Positions 42,167 to 53,700 of a stretch of DNA of 64,000 nucleotides are shown in pieces. Positions within the stretch are counted from its first letter, which is position 1. Every line of letters starts with the position of its first letter. The DNA lies in contig VCJN01000247.1 of assembly GCA_006384855.1 (NCBI GenBank), positions 1 through 64,000 on the forward strand, read 5' to 3'. The position numbers and the translations under genes are program-made. The notes beneath the pieces were generated by a model. It was given only the letters and a program-made list of their open reading frames with translations, made no database searches and was not told the DNA's origin. Source of the DNA: Tetraselmis striata (taxonomy: Eukaryota > Chlorophyta > Chlorodendrophyceae > Chlorodendrales > Chlorodendraceae).

Positions 42167-43288
42167 TCAGGGCCTGATACTGCTGGTCTCCTCGGGCTCA
42201 GGCTTGCTGCTTTTGATTTTGTTCACGCTGTGGCAGCCGTCCCCGAAGAACCCAAAGTAGGTGTATCCCACAGCCAGAGCGCTGTACAGCGGCAGGGTGT
42301 ACCACTTCACGCCGTAACCCACTCCAAAGTACAGCGCGAAGGAGATGGCGAGCAGAACGATCTCTGACAGGGAGGACACCGCCTCCTCTCCCGCCTTGAA
42401 GGCGACATACTGGCTGATGGCCCAGCCAAGACAGGGAACGCTCATGAGGGACACCAGTGCTGCCGAGTTGGGGAACGCAGCTCCGGGCCCCATCAGCACC
42501 TGCCACCCAAGCTGGGGGCTCAGGTACAGCCCGACGACGGCACACATCAGAAACACGCTGGTCACCGCCATGAAGGCGCTCGCCTTCCAGCCGCAGGGTG
42601 TCACGACCCTAGGGACGTGCGGCACCTTCCTGCCGGTGAACGAGACCGCATACGAAGCCAGAGAGGCCAGAGCAAAGCACCAAGCCAGCACAGTGGACTC
42701 CATCTGATTCATCAGATTGGCGCCCAGCAGGAAACTGAGCGCATTGTACTGGCAGTACTCTGCGCTGGCCTTGGGGCCCGCGTCCACAGCGGACATCATC
42801 CCGGCGCCCCACCCCAGCAGGCAGGGCGAGAGCATCACACACGCGGCGCGACATCCATCCGCGAGTACCGCTTGCTTCCCGGCAATGATCGCCCACATGG
42901 CTGAGGGAAAGAATCCGAAGGCCATGGCCGTCGCCATGGCGTAGGCGGCGCCAAGCCACAGGAAAACGCTTTTGGTGTCCGTTCCGCGGTTGGGGTCGCT
43001 CATGTGCGGCGGCGGCGCAGCGCCGTTGCCCTCCGAGAACGAAGCATCCACCACAGGGTTATCCTCGGGCCGGTGGCTGCCCGGGCGGGATGACGCGTTT
43101 ACCTCTACCCGGGGCCGGCGGCCGCCCCACTCTGTCGGCTGACGCGGCAACGGAACGGCGACCCGCAGCGCGCTAGTGTGACGGAGCATCGCCGCCGCTT
43201 TGTGCCCCCTCGGCGACGGAGCCTTAACGTGGTTGCGGGAGAGCGCCCCGCTGGGGAGAGCCACAGCTGCGGCCATATGGTAGGGCAT
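42167..43288 (-). CDS. Intronless multi-pass membrane protein, function unknown
   Basis: The 373-aa frame starts at ATG 43288 and ends at TGA 42169-42167 with no intron, unlike the other host genes here. The N-terminal 55 residues are rich in Ala, Ser, Arg and Pro with almost no acidic residues, which suits a chloroplast transit peptide. About seven hydrophobic segments follow, for example FLWLGAAYAMATAMAFGFF, VLAWCFALASLASYAVSF, FMAVTSVFLMCAVVGLYL and IVLLAISFALYFGVGYGV. The C-terminus is hydrophilic (KSSKPEPEETS). I recognise no family or catalytic motif. Possible roles are a plastid or other endomembrane transporter or channel, but that is only inference from topology. Lack of introns could mean a retrocopy. 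Confidence 0.72.
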   Translation of the reverse strand: MPYHMAAAVALPSGALSRNHVKAPSPRGHKAAAMLRHTSALRVAVPLPRQPTEWGGRRPRVEVNASSRPGSHRPEDNPVVDASFSEGNGAAPPPHMSDPNRGTDTKSVFLWLGAAYAMATAMAFGFFPSAMWAIIAGKQAVLADGCRAACVMLSPCLLGWGAGMMSAVDAGPKASAEYCQYNALSFLLGANLMNQMESTVLAWCFALASLASYAVSFTGRKVPHVPRVVTPCGWKASAFMAVTSVFLMCAVVGLYLSPQLGWQVLMGPGAAFPNSAALVSLMSVPCLGWAISQYVAFKAGEEAVSSLSEIVLLAISFALYFGVGYGVKWYTLPLYSALAVGYTYFGFFGDGCHSVNKIKSSKPEPEETSSIRP

Positions 43289-43740
43289 GTTTGTCCTGTG
43301 CGTGCACTTGACCAGTTGTGGGTTGGGAATTCGCGGGAATCTCCAACGCCGCCGCTATATTTCACTTGGTTGCGGGCTCCAACTGCTCGCTGATGAGGTC
43401 AATAAGAGGGAATTATTACCAAATTGCCACGGCCTTTGGTCTTCTGCGCGAAGAGCGGAACGCAGCGGACACCGTCTGATGCCAAGAAAGCGTGGCTTTT
43501 TCGATGACCTACAGGGCAAGTTTGCCGCACGGGATCGCCAATGGCGGCGCTAGACTATTTGGTATGCGGCACTAATTTGACGTGCAGGGAGGTGACGTCC
43601 AGGCAGGTGTCCAAGATGGCATCAGGCATCCGCCGAAGATGACGCGCGCAACACCAACACGCGCGCGCATCCGGAGGCACCGCGAGGCGGCCGCCTCATA
43701 TCGGCACCGCCGTCGGCAGCAAACGACCGCCGCGCCCCGG
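43289..43740. other. Upstream region of the membrane-protein gene
   Basis: About 450 bp between the gene and the left end of the split-repeat element. It would contain the promoter of the membrane-protein gene; no motif stands out. Confidence 0.4.
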
Positions 43741-45777
43741 AGGAAAGCTTTTTCGCCGACTCGGAGCTGTGGTGACAGTACGGTAGCGGCGAAATTATGC
43801 TACTATGGGGAAGGGGCGGCACGGCCGCGCGCGTCGCGCGCTCTCTGCTTATTAGCAGGCGGCGCTACGAATAATTTAATCCTTTAACTAATATTGCAAC
43901 GCCTCCCGACAGCAGCTGCGATAGCTGAACCAGCTGAAGAAACGTTGCCCTCCAACGGGCAATAAACAACCGCAGGAGCGAGGGAAGAGGAAGATCAAGC
44001 GACTCTAGGCCAGGGTGTAGTGGGCCGCGGGGGTCGTAGGAGCCTCGGCTATCCCACTACAAAAAGTTAGGAGGCGGTCCACAAAGCAAGATCCGGCTCA
44101 TCCAATTCCGGCTTTTCAATCGCCCAGATGTCGACAAGACTACCTTCTTGCCTCTACCCGCTCTTACTCCTCACACCTCTATCTGCCCGACCTCATCATG
44201 GGACCCAGCTTGAGTCGTCGCCGGACAGAGGCCGAGGGGGACGCTAACTTCGGAGCCCCAGCTGCAGCTCTATCTCGTGGCCGAGCCTCGTCGTGTGTGA
44301 AGGACCACATATTGCGATTGATTGGCTACGTCGTCTGCTGAGCGTTGCCGAAGTACACAAGGAAGTGTTAGTGGACAACAAGGACGGCGGCGGTAAAGCT
44401 GACCATGTTGGATCGTCATCTTTCGGGCCGAGAGCAGATGATGGCACTGAGCATTTCGGCCCCCAAAGGGCGGTTTCTTTCTCACTACGCCGCCAACCAC
44501 ACCAGGGTTGAGGCCGGCTACATTTTCTGGCAAACCTTATGCCGGATTTTCAGTAGCATTCAAGCAATCATATGTCCGGGCGTATCCCGACGCGCCAGCC
44601 CGCACCGCGGACTTGGCACAGGTTACCAGCCATTCGGGCCGGAAGTCGCTCGTGACTTGGTTGTGGAACGTATACCATAGTCGGCGGTTGATCGCGGATG
44701 TGGGCCAATATTTGGCACGCGGAGAGGATGCGATGGATACGTAATCTGTGGCACATCTGTGGCACAGCTTCTACTGTTGATTCGTAATCTATAATTACAA
44801 GCCAATGAACATTTAGTGCCGCGCAGCGCAACGCGCGACACGCACACCAACGATAACCTTGCATCGTCGTGCCGTGCACGAGCGCGCAGCATGATGAGCC
44901 CACACGGACGAGTTTCTCCGGTGGAATGTCTTCTCTGCTGATGACGTCCCGATGTCGTACGCAGCGCGTACACGCCGGCGTGCCTCGCATGACCTGCGCA
45001 GGGTTAGTTTGGGGATGCCCCGCCAACTCGCCAATGAACTCGCCATGCAGCAGCATTGGCAGAGCTCGAAAGACGGTACGAGAGCTTTGCGCATCACCTA
45101 AAACTAGTTTCCCGGCGGCGACCTCGCCGCTGATGACGCTATGAAGTATGCGGCTCCGTACACGTCGTCGGCGTACACTTGGCTGATCCAGCAGGTGTTA
45201 CAACGGGCGCCGTTATCTACGGCGTAATCTATAATTACGTGACATGAGTCTATCGGGAGTATTGTCTAAGGTATTGGCTGTGCGTCTTCGATACATAATG
45301 TTAAACATCGATGAAGGTTTAGCCGGCACCTCAGATTGGCTAGCTAAGACTATTGTGCGGCATGGGCAACTTCGAGCAAACACTATAATGTAATATTGTG
45401 TTTGCATCTCAACTGAGTGTGGCCAAGCCCCTTCCAAAAGGTCTATTTCGCTGACTTCGGAGTAGTTGTGGCGACAGTGGCGGCGAAATTATGTTTTTCG
45501 AAGGGGCGGCACGGAAGCGCGCGTTGCGCGCTCTCCGCTTTGTAGGCGCGTTGCGAATAATTCAATTAATCATTGCAACGCCTCCCGACAGGTAGGTCCT
45601 GCGACAGCTAAACCAATAACTGAAGAAACTTTGCCCTCCAACGGGCAAACATCCGTAGAAGCGAGGTAAGAGGAAAATCAAGCGATACTAGGCAAGGGTG
45701 TAGCCACTTCGAGCAAACACTGTAATGTAATGTGTTTACATCTCAAATGAGTGTGGCCCAGCCTCTCCGCCAAAAAA
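43741..45777 (+). mobile_element. Second split-direct-repeat tyrosine-recombinase element, decayed
   Basis: A1 (about 43745-44030) recurs as A2 (about 45446-45704); both contain GGCGGCGAAATTATG or a close variant, AAGGGGCGGCACGG, GCAACGCCTCCCGACAG and CCCTCCAACGGGCAA. A B sequence (ACTTCGAGCAAACACT ... GAGTGTGGCC) lies at 45367-45445 before A2 and again at 45705-45777 after it. Order A1-recombinase remnant-B1-A2-B2 is again PAT/Kangaroo-like. Identity between copies is visibly lower than in the 26881 element, so this one is older. Sequence family and repeats are unrelated to that element. Confidence 0.65.
44505..44744 (+). pseudogene. C-terminal tyrosine recombinase remnant
   Basis: The frame reads VTSHSGRKSLVTWLWNVYHS and, after a few residues, ADVGQYLARGEDAMDT. 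This is the H-x-x-R box and the following helix of a tyrosine recombinase. It stops exactly where the nucleophilic Tyr is expected, so the enzyme is dead as read. Upstream catalytic residues are missing or out of frame: a piece in another frame (DWLRRLLSVAEVHKEVLVDN, from about 44320) may belong to the same protein. Confidence 0.6.
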
Positions 45778-47884
45778 ATAAACGGATCCGTGACTACCCG
45801 GGGTATCCATACAACATCGTCGTCGCGCTGCGCCGCGGGGAACTCCCTCATCACCTGACGCGAGTACGCTCGCGCTATTGACCGTACATAATTACGGGTA
45901 AGGATTAGTAATTGACACATCGGTCCCCGGCCTCTGGCCGTGGCGTGGCCGGTGGGGGTTCAGCACCGTGGGGCGTCCTCAGGCCCCCCCAAGCCCCTTT
46001 TCTAGGGCGTCTTCCCTGTGGGTCGCGGTTCCGGCGGGGGTGGCGGTGGTGGTGGGCACGCGGCGCTGCAATGGCGCGGGTTCAGTGGTCGACGCCGGGC
46101 GGGGACGTTGACTGCTGCCCTGGCAGTTCCGGTATTGCGATGGCAGCTGCGGACGCACCTACAAGCGGCCCGGCCCCATGTGCAAGCACGTGAACCACGG
46201 GATGGAGTCCGACCTCCCAGCGGTAGCTGCCATGCACCTCGCCTACGCTGTGACTTTCGACCCCTCTGTGTATGTGCGGTGCGCCCCCCCGAGCCGGCTG
46301 CCCGCGCTCGGGCAACCACGTGCTCCATGGCGCGAGCGGCGGCCCGTGCCGCCACCGGCGAATTCTGCACCCCCCCCCCCCCCCCCCCCCCCCCCTCCCA
46401 CGGCTCCGCCCCCCGGTGTGGCTCTCCCGGCGTCGGCAACTGGCATAATATGCGGGCGCTGCTACTACTAGCCGGATGACCCCAAAAACTGAAATTGAAA
46501 TTGAAATTGAATACAACGATGTGCTAGTCTGCCGCCCTCCACCGCCCAGACTAAGTTGATCTTAGGGCATGTCATCCCTAACGATATTAGGGAACACTAC
46601 ACATATATAGAAAGTGTAATTACAGCTCAAGCTTCCGGCCATCCGCTTTCGTTTCCAAGCCCCGCCTCCTTCCATCACGTGATCACTAGCTGTGTTATTT
46701 TCGGATAACTACGGGTAGTCGACAATACGAGCGACTACCGCTAATTCGCAGTACGGGGATTACGAATGCGGTACTCGCCCCGCCCCCGAAAAGGTTTTCA
46801 GGTACATTGGTTGGGAATGCAGCGGCACCGCGCAATCTTCGGTCGTCGTGCGACTTGGCTCCACCTGCCGCCATCGCTGAAAATATCCCGCAAGTCGCGG
46901 CGCTGATCGCCCCACTACGCCGGCTGTGGCGGTCCGCCAGCCTACTCGGCCGCGGTCCGCCGATGCTGCCTCCATCTCGCCCGCCTGAGCTCTTGCGGTA
47001 TGGAGGGGGGGAGGCGGGCACCAACCGCTCCCCACCCCCCCCCCCCGTTCCGCGTGTCGTCGCTCCGTGGTCGGCACGCCGAGCATGCTCGCCCGCGCGC
47101 CGCTCGCCTCCGCAGCGCACCTTGTCGCCGTAGCCGCCCGTCCAGGGTCATACCGAGCTGACCGCCAGCTGACTCCTCCCACTGCATGGCTGCGACTCCC
47201 TCGGGACACTCCGGTTCCTGTCTCATGGCCCCTGAGTCGCTGCCATGCCCGGCCTCTCCGCCCCCAAACGCTCGCCCCGCCTTTAAGTGCCGGACGCGTC
47301 ATGTCTCCTCGCGCTCGCCGCCCTCGCCCGTTCTGCTCACGAGAGGATTGAGGGTTTCCCGGGTGTTCCGAATAGGTCGGCCGCATGGCGCCGCCGAACA
47401 CTCCGCTGTACTAGGCCGGGATTTGAGTGATTCACATGTGGAACACATACGGGTGGGGGGTACGCCAGATCTTCTACATGTCGGTCGCGGGTCGTACCGA
47501 GGTACGGGAACACGATTTTATTGCATATCGAACAGCTCTCGCGAGTAAGCTGCTCCCGTCCGAGTAGTACATACCCCGCCCTCCCCGCCCTTAGGCGGAT
47601 ATCGGAGAGGCCGGCGCAAGGCTGAGGTCGTACAGAAAATATTTTCAGCAGCCCCATGTACAGGGCTGCTACCCGGCGGCGCCAGCAGGCGCTACCGGGA
47701 CCACGAGTAATATTTAAAAAGCCCCCCGTAGGGCTCCCCGGTCGTCGCAGGATCCAAGGACCCGCCACAACCGGCCACCCCGCTCAGCCCCCTGCCGCAC
47801 CTAGCCAGGCACGGGTCTTAGGGGTCACCAGCGCCCGCCACGTGGAGATGGGGATGGTGCCGCCGGGCATGCCGCACCCATGAT
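45778..47884. other. Intergenic or decayed element sequence; possible zinc-finger exon
   Basis: No gene can be supported. A 26-nt C run lies at 46370-46395 and a short AATTG repeat near 46490. One plus-strand stretch after a CAG acceptor-like site near 46124 reads FRYCDGSCGRTYKRPGPMC then KHVNH, fitting a C2H2 finger, but it is isolated. From about 47570 on the DNA may be the degraded 5' part of the non-LTR element that follows. Confidence 0.35.
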
Positions 47885-50844
47885 CCTCCGCCGCTGTCTG
47901 GCGGCGGGCGCTTGATCCCGGTACTTTGCGCGCCACCATGCAGTCTCGTACGGGCGTGCGTCAGGGTGATGTATTGGCCCCGCTATGTTTCTGCCTCGCT
48001 ATCGCGGGCCCGGTGTCCGGTTGTGGGTCGTACCGCCGCTGATTCTTTCTGCTAGAGTTTGCGGATGATTGCGGCGCGGCTACTGCCGCGGCTCACGTTC
48101 CGTGAGTTTTTGATGGGTATTGTACGGAGCTTTTCAAAGTGGGACTGGTGGCGGTACATGGCAGTAAGACGCGGTACGTTCGTCACCCCGGTGACAGCGA
48201 GGCCGAGTTGCGGGCAGTGCCGGCAAACTTGGCCCCGGGAGGGTTTCGTATCCCGGCCGACGACCATGTCCAGGATGGCGCCGTGTACCTAGGTGCTCCT
48301 ATCTATTAGCCATTACCCCGGGTGGATGACCCGTGCGTTGGGGCGGCACCAGGAGGCCCACCCCGCATTGTTGCAGCGCATCGCCTCCTATGGCACGTCG
48401 GGATACGGCTACCACCATGGGGCCATGCGGCTGCTGGTCATATGCACAATGAGCGAGGCAGACCGGCTTACTCAGCCGCATGATGCCACCGTCAGAGCTT
48501 GGCCTTTCTTGGAGGCCGTGAACGCCGCCAACATTTTGGCTGCATTTTCGTTGCTTGATCTTGACGCTTACGACCAGTTTACACCGCGAATGGAGGCTGC
48601 GATCGTTCAAATGAGTATGCCCGCGGATTTTGGTGGGTTGAGTATGGCCTTGCTGCAGTCTGAGGCTCCTGCGGCCTTTTTCCGCGCAATCGGTTGTCCC
48701 GCCGAAGTTGGTACGGCAGTAGGGGCCCGCGCCCTCGGCCCCTTACTGTACGAGGCGGATCGCGCCGAGGTGTCATCCGTGGCTACGAATTCTTTGCCAG
48801 CATGGGCGCGCGAGACGCGCCGCGTTTACGAGACTGTACGGGCCCTCACTACGTTACCGCAAGAAGATGTGCGGCGCGCACGCACCGGGCGGTACGGGCA
48901 CGCCCACGAGATCTTCGAGTTACATACGGTCGGCAATGCGACTACCACCGCTGCACCGGATCCATCAGCTCGTACTACGGCCCGTACGGGTACGAGCACT
49001 GGCGGATGACTGCGCGTCACCACATCTCGTCGACATTTACGGCCACTCCTCATGGAGTTGGTATTGATGAGGCCTCCTCTCCTGCCGAGTAATCGCATCC
49101 TATCGGTGGTACGAGGATTGCCCATACCGTTACTGCATGCGCTTTGTCGCTCTCAAGATACCGTCGCCCCGCGAAATAGTGGCACCCCCTCCGTCAGCGG
49201 CAACGCGACCCCCAGCCTGGAGGTACTACACCTCCGCCCTCGGGTACGGGTACGGGTGTTGCCTGCGATGATCAACCCTCGACCATGGTTGTCCAACGCC
49301 ACCTCAACCGTGCGATTCGCTTGCGTGACTTCGTGGCCCTCGCTCTTGGCTTCCAACGTACGGGTGCCACAATCTCGCGACTTGATACCATGCGCTTGTA
49401 CAGCGCGTGCGGGCCGGGCTCCCTATCGCTTTTCCAGTCGGATCACGAGTCAGCCCGCAAGATTCCTCATGCCGCCTATTCGGCCGCCGCTGCGCGGGTG
49501 CTGGACCTTCGCCCGCGCGGGCGTTCCGCACTTGTCACATACCATGGCCCCGCGTGTGGTATTGACCCCTTATGGCTTCGCTCTACGGATGGCTCAAACC
49601 GGAACGCTACGGATTTCGTCGTGGATCATCTCCCCATCTGCCCTGTCGCGAACTACAAGAACCGCATGCATACCGCAAAGCTTTGAAAAATCTGTGGGAT
49701 TCCGTGGCGATAGAAGCGGGGGCGGTGCTCGACCGGGACCGCTCGGGAGTCGGCGACTTGACCCTTGAGGCGAGTGGGCTGCGCCCAGCGGACCGCTCGC
49801 GGCCGTCATATTTGTCGCTGGCTGAGTGGGGGGGGGGGGGGGGGTGGGCGATTACTACATACATGATCGATTTCGCGTGCGTACTTGTCCTCCACGACCC
49901 CCACTTGGGGCAACGACCCCCGCTGGTGCACCCCGGGGATCGCGGCGACCGAGGCAGGGCTCAACAAGCGCGCTGGCGGCGGACCTAGCATTTTAAATAA
50001 GCGCCGGTGCGGGGTGTTTACCGGCACTACCCTTTTGTGGCTGAGGACCGCAGCCGCCTCGGAAAATCCGCTTTGACGGCGGTCTACATCCTCGCGGTGT
50101 TGCTTGCTGTGCGCAACTTCCCTAGCGGTCCTTCCGCCCCGACTTCATGCTTCCTTCTTGGTCGGTCCGTCCAGGCTCTTCGGAACTTTATTTGTTGCCA
50201 GCCAGCCCGCTGACTTCCGCCATCACATGGCGCGCACGTAGCGGGGGTTGTTGCATCGATCGAGTCTCTACTTGCGTGCATGGTAGCTTGGGCGGCATTC
50301 TCTCTGCCGGAGTGCATACCTGCGGCCAAGTATCATGTGCCTGCCCTTGCTTATTCCGCACCCTCTTATGGCGCTGCTTCCACCTCGCAATTGTTGTAGT
50401 GGACGTTTCCTATGGCCTTTTTCAGGTGAATTCCGGATCGCCTTTTGCAGGTAGCTTATGTAAGTATATAATAAGTAATTCATTTCTACGCGATCTGCGT
50501 AGTAATCTATTACTACGATGCGTCTAGCACATGTAACCTATTACGACGCGATCTACCAGTAGCGACTACGGGTACATACGGGTACGCCGACTAGCGGTTT
50601 GGGGTTTTAAAAGTCGACGCTACACAAAAGTCGACGTGTATACCTTTCAGCAGTCGCAGTCGCTATCTAAACATACATTTTAGCATGCGGCTTGCTTTGT
50701 TAATCTTTTAGCATTGCTTTTAGCGGTGGATTGTTGCTGACCTTTTATTAGCAAAGAAAAAGGTCATCAGCCAACAAAGTTGAATGATGCGTACTACGTA
50801 GCGGTCGCTATAGATGTATAGATATACGTACATTGCATATAGTA

Positions 50845-50861
50845 ATATATATATATATATA
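50845..50861. repeat. (AT)n microsatellite
   Basis: A short TA run inside an A/T-rich interval that interrupts the decayed non-LTR element. Confidence 0.8.
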
Positions 50862-51864
50862 CATTCCATGAGACCGTGAGCCACCGCTTCCACACGGTCC
50901 GCTTCACAAAGCTTGCGGCGCGTATGCATGCAAGCGGCCGTGACATTGACAGCTTATGGGGCCGCGTCTTAGTCTCTTACGCGCTGCGACGGCGCAGTTC
51001 CTGGTGACAAATCCAAGTGAGGGTCGCCTTGGTGAAGTCCGTGAGCGTTCCCCCGAGTTAATACTACGATTCTATGTTCCGCGTTGCCGCTTGCCGTCCA
51101 TTCGGCCTTCCGGCGGCTCCTGCCCTCTCCCTCGGCAAGCCCCGATCTTGTGTTTTTTGCTCCTTCTCGGTACAAAAGCAAGGCATGCTGGCCCGTTATG
51201 AGGATGATGGCGTGGAGTTCACTCCTACGGCTTGGGCGGTCGCGTACGATGATCACGTGGCACGTTGCTGTGGGGGCGACTCCAATCACGCCGCACACGA
51301 GTGGGCGGCACTACAATACTACATGGCCTTTCCGGCACGACGGTAAGTCCTAGACGTTGAGTCCGCCCTAGGCGTGGGTGTCCAGATCCTCACGGACCCG
51401 TCCGTGCTTGTTTCTCTTCCGAAGGGCAGCGACTGTCGGCCGGCCGATGTTGGGCTTTTTAGGAGCCTAGTGGGTATGGTGGTATCCGCGGGAACACGGT
51501 TGCTATCGATACCACCATTTCCCTTATTATCGGCGTGTCAAGCTCGGATCCAACGACTGCATTGCGGGCCGCAAAGCGCCAGAAAATCCAAAAGTATGAC
51601 GAGGGTGTGCGAAACGACGCCGGGATGCTTCGCTTTGCTCCCTTCGCCGTCACCGAGTTCGGCTCGCTGGCCCCGCTAGCCACACGCACACTGCCCAAAA
51701 AATCGGCCAACTCTTGTTTGCGTGGCGCCGCCATTTCTCCGTGCGTGCTCGTCATTACGGCACATGCATATACAACGTTAGTTCTTGGCGGGGTCGCGGC
51801 GGCGCGCGCGGCACGTGATAGATATTTGCTTTATAGTAGTTTGTTAGTTTGTTTGCCCGCGTGC

Positions 51865-52055
51865 ATCCATCCTGTGGATGGAAGAATGTGTCCATCCTGT
51901 GGATGGAAGCATGTGTTCATCCTATGGATGGAAGCATGCGTCCATGCTGTGGATGGACGCATCCGTCCATCATGTGGATGCAAGCATGCGTCCACGCTGT
52001 GGATGGAAGCATGCGTCCATGCTGTGGATGGAAGCATGGGTCTATCATGTGGAGG
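51865..52055 (+). repeat. 25-bp minisatellite
   Basis: About 7.5 copies of a unit close to TGTGGATGGAAGCATGCGTC+CATGC. Because 25 is not a multiple of 3, all three frames cycle through the array. The inverted partner at 52757-53222 lacks the array: it goes straight from CACGTGAT to GCGCCTGCGTCG, so the expansion arose in this copy only. Confidence 0.85.
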
Positions 52056-52142
52056 GAAGCTCATGCGCCTGCGTCGCGTCGATCGTGTGCATGTGTTGCT
52101 ATGACCCGGGTCATCGGTTGCAAGCGCAATCGCCGCGGCTGA

Positions 52143-52756
52143 TGGCCCACCTTTGGGCAGTGGTCCCCATTGGTTTCTTGTTCCCCTTTCTGGTTTCTTG
52201 TGGTCGTTCCTTGATTTTCCTGGACCCATTGGTTCCTTGGCGACTTTGTAGCTTCCCGGTACCCGTGGCTCATCCATGGTTCTTGGGTCCCTGGCCTCCT
52301 GGTTGACCCTTGGTTTCAAAAACAATTCCTCTTTTTCTGGCAACCTCTCACAATTGCTTTTAGCACTGATTTTATTGCGCGTATGTTAAAGCATTGACAT
52401 GAAAAACATTAAGAATGAAGCAAATATAAACAAATAAGTGCCCTTAATGCTTCAATATTACGCTCAAATATGTATTATCCCCATATCAAGCAAGAGATAC
52501 GAAATACACTGCAGCCATTTGCCTAGTATATAATAACTAATTACATCGGGGCTTTGACAAATGCGCACTACAATCAGAACTAACGGCAACTGCCTATACA
52601 AGGTTGCCAGCAAAAGATATACACAAGCATGAAACCAAGATCGAGCAGGAGGCTAGGGAGCCAAAGCAAGAACCAAGGAGGAGCCAAGGAAACCACGAAG
52701 TCGCCAAGCTGCCAGGAACCAAATAAAGGGAACACCGCCCCGGGGTAGATAGGCTA
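52143..52756. other. Spacer between inverted non-LTR 3' ends
   Basis: Each side near the arms is C/T-rich in its own sense strand (repeated TTGGTTTC and TTCCTTGG-type words), consistent with 3' UTRs of the two copies meeting tail to tail. The centre is A/T-rich. No gene. Confidence 0.5.
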
Positions 52757-53222
52757 TCAGCCGCGGCGAGGACGCTTGCAGCCAATGACCCGGGTCATAG
52801 CAACACTACATGCCGACGAGCGACGCGACGCAGGCGCAGGAGCACCATCACGTGCCGCGCGCGCAGCCGCAACCCGCCCCCCAAGAACGTTGTCTGCATG
52901 TGCCATGTTGATGAGCAAGGAGAAACGGCAGCGCCACGCAGACAAGAGCTGGCCGATCGGCCAGTGTGTGTGTGGCTAGCTTTCGCAAGCTCCACCAAGA
53001 AGGCCTCATCGTGCGGGGCCAGCGAGCCAAACTCGGAAATAAACGGCGAAAGGAACAAAGCGAAGCATGCCGGCGGCGTTTCGGACAACCTCGTCATACT
53101 TTTGGATTTTGTGGCGCTCTGCAGCCCGCAATGCAGTCGTTGGGTCCGAGCTTGACACGCCGAGGATAGGGGCAATGGTGGTATCGACAGCAACCGTGTT
53201 CCCGCGGATACCACCATACCCA
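52757..53222 (-). pseudogene. Inverted 3'-end copy of the non-LTR element
   Basis: On the minus strand this matches 51471-52142, from GGTATGGTGGTATCCGCGGG to CGCCGCGGCTGA. One frame reads SSSDPTTALRAAERHKIQKY then DEVVRNAAGMLRFVPFAV; a shift after that separates EFGSLAPHDEAFLVELAKAS. It retains a segment (HDEAFLVELA) lost from the plus copy and lacks the minisatellite. It is a 5'-truncated copy, consistent with target-primed insertion. Confidence 0.65.
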
Positions 53223-53266
53223 AAACCCCCACCTTGTATATAATCCCTACTCCTAGCTCATGTATA

Positions 53267-53309
53267 TGTTGAGACCCATGTACGAAAATGCCCTGTGTAT
53301 ACACAGGTC
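53267..53309 (+). repeat. Left terminal inverted repeat
   Basis: It begins TGTTGAGACCC and matches the complement of 56852-56894 with one or two differences. TATA precedes it. Confidence 0.85.
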
Positions 53310-53700
53310 GCCCTGTGTATACACAGGTCATCAATTTGACCTGTGTGTACACAGGTCTAATTTTTATTGACCTGTGTACACACAGGTCATTATTTTGCCT
53401 GTGTATACACAGGTCGATACCGTAATGACCTGTGTGTACACGGGTCATCCTCACTTTGACCCGTGTACACACAGGTCACCTTTTATGACCCATGTACAAA
53501 CAGGTCAAATTGATCATGACCCGTGTACACACTGGTCATTACAGTATCGACCTGTGTATACACGGGTCACCAATGATAGCCCGTGTACACACAGGTCAAA
53601 TTATTTTTTGACCCATGTACACATAGGTCATTTTTTGGACCTATGTACGAACACCTTAATTTTCTGTACATAGGACATAGCGAATTCGACCTGTGTGCGG
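53290..53700. repeat. Left array of about 13-15 short palindromes
   Basis: The consensus GACCTGTGTATACACAGGTC is a perfect 20-bp palindrome. Units start at about 53290, 53310, 53338, 53369, 53396, 53427, 53458, 53487, 53518, 53549, 53578, 53610 and 53638, so after the first the step is 27-32 bp, mostly 29-31. Substitutions in one arm are often matched in neither, so units are decaying inward. The A/T-rich spacers are unique. Confidence 0.9.

Larger units (their letters stand above)
47885..52142 (+). pseudogene. Decayed non-LTR retrotransposon (reverse transcriptase and C-terminal region)
   Basis: Pieces of one long ORF appear in order but in different frames. SRTGVRQGDVLAPLCFCLAI (about 47940) is the RT motif GVRQGDxLxPLLF. 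FADD (about 48056) is the YADD-box equivalent. YLGAPI lies near 48290, PADFGGLSMALLQSEAPAAF near 48620-48660, and the post-RT segment SRLDTMRLYSACGPGS near 49380. The C-terminal stretch SSSDPTTALRAAKRQKIQKY then DEGVRN and RFAPFAVTEFGSLAP (about 51535-51670) resembles the nuclease-like tail of such elements. Frameshifts, stops and at least one A/T-rich insertion (about 50450-50900) interrupt it. It ends in a TGA at 52140-52142. The 3' part has an inverted partner at 53222-52757. Confidence 0.6.

Noticed and set aside
46760-47401. A 213-aa minus-strand ORF
   Set aside because: It contains a poly-Pro run from a homopolymer tract, has Arg/Gly-rich composition and no motif; probably chance openness in GC-rich DNA.
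49052-49768. A 238-aa plus-strand ORF
   Set aside because: A different frame of the same stretch (49285-49686) matches the post-RT segment of non-LTR elements, so this frame is a shadow.
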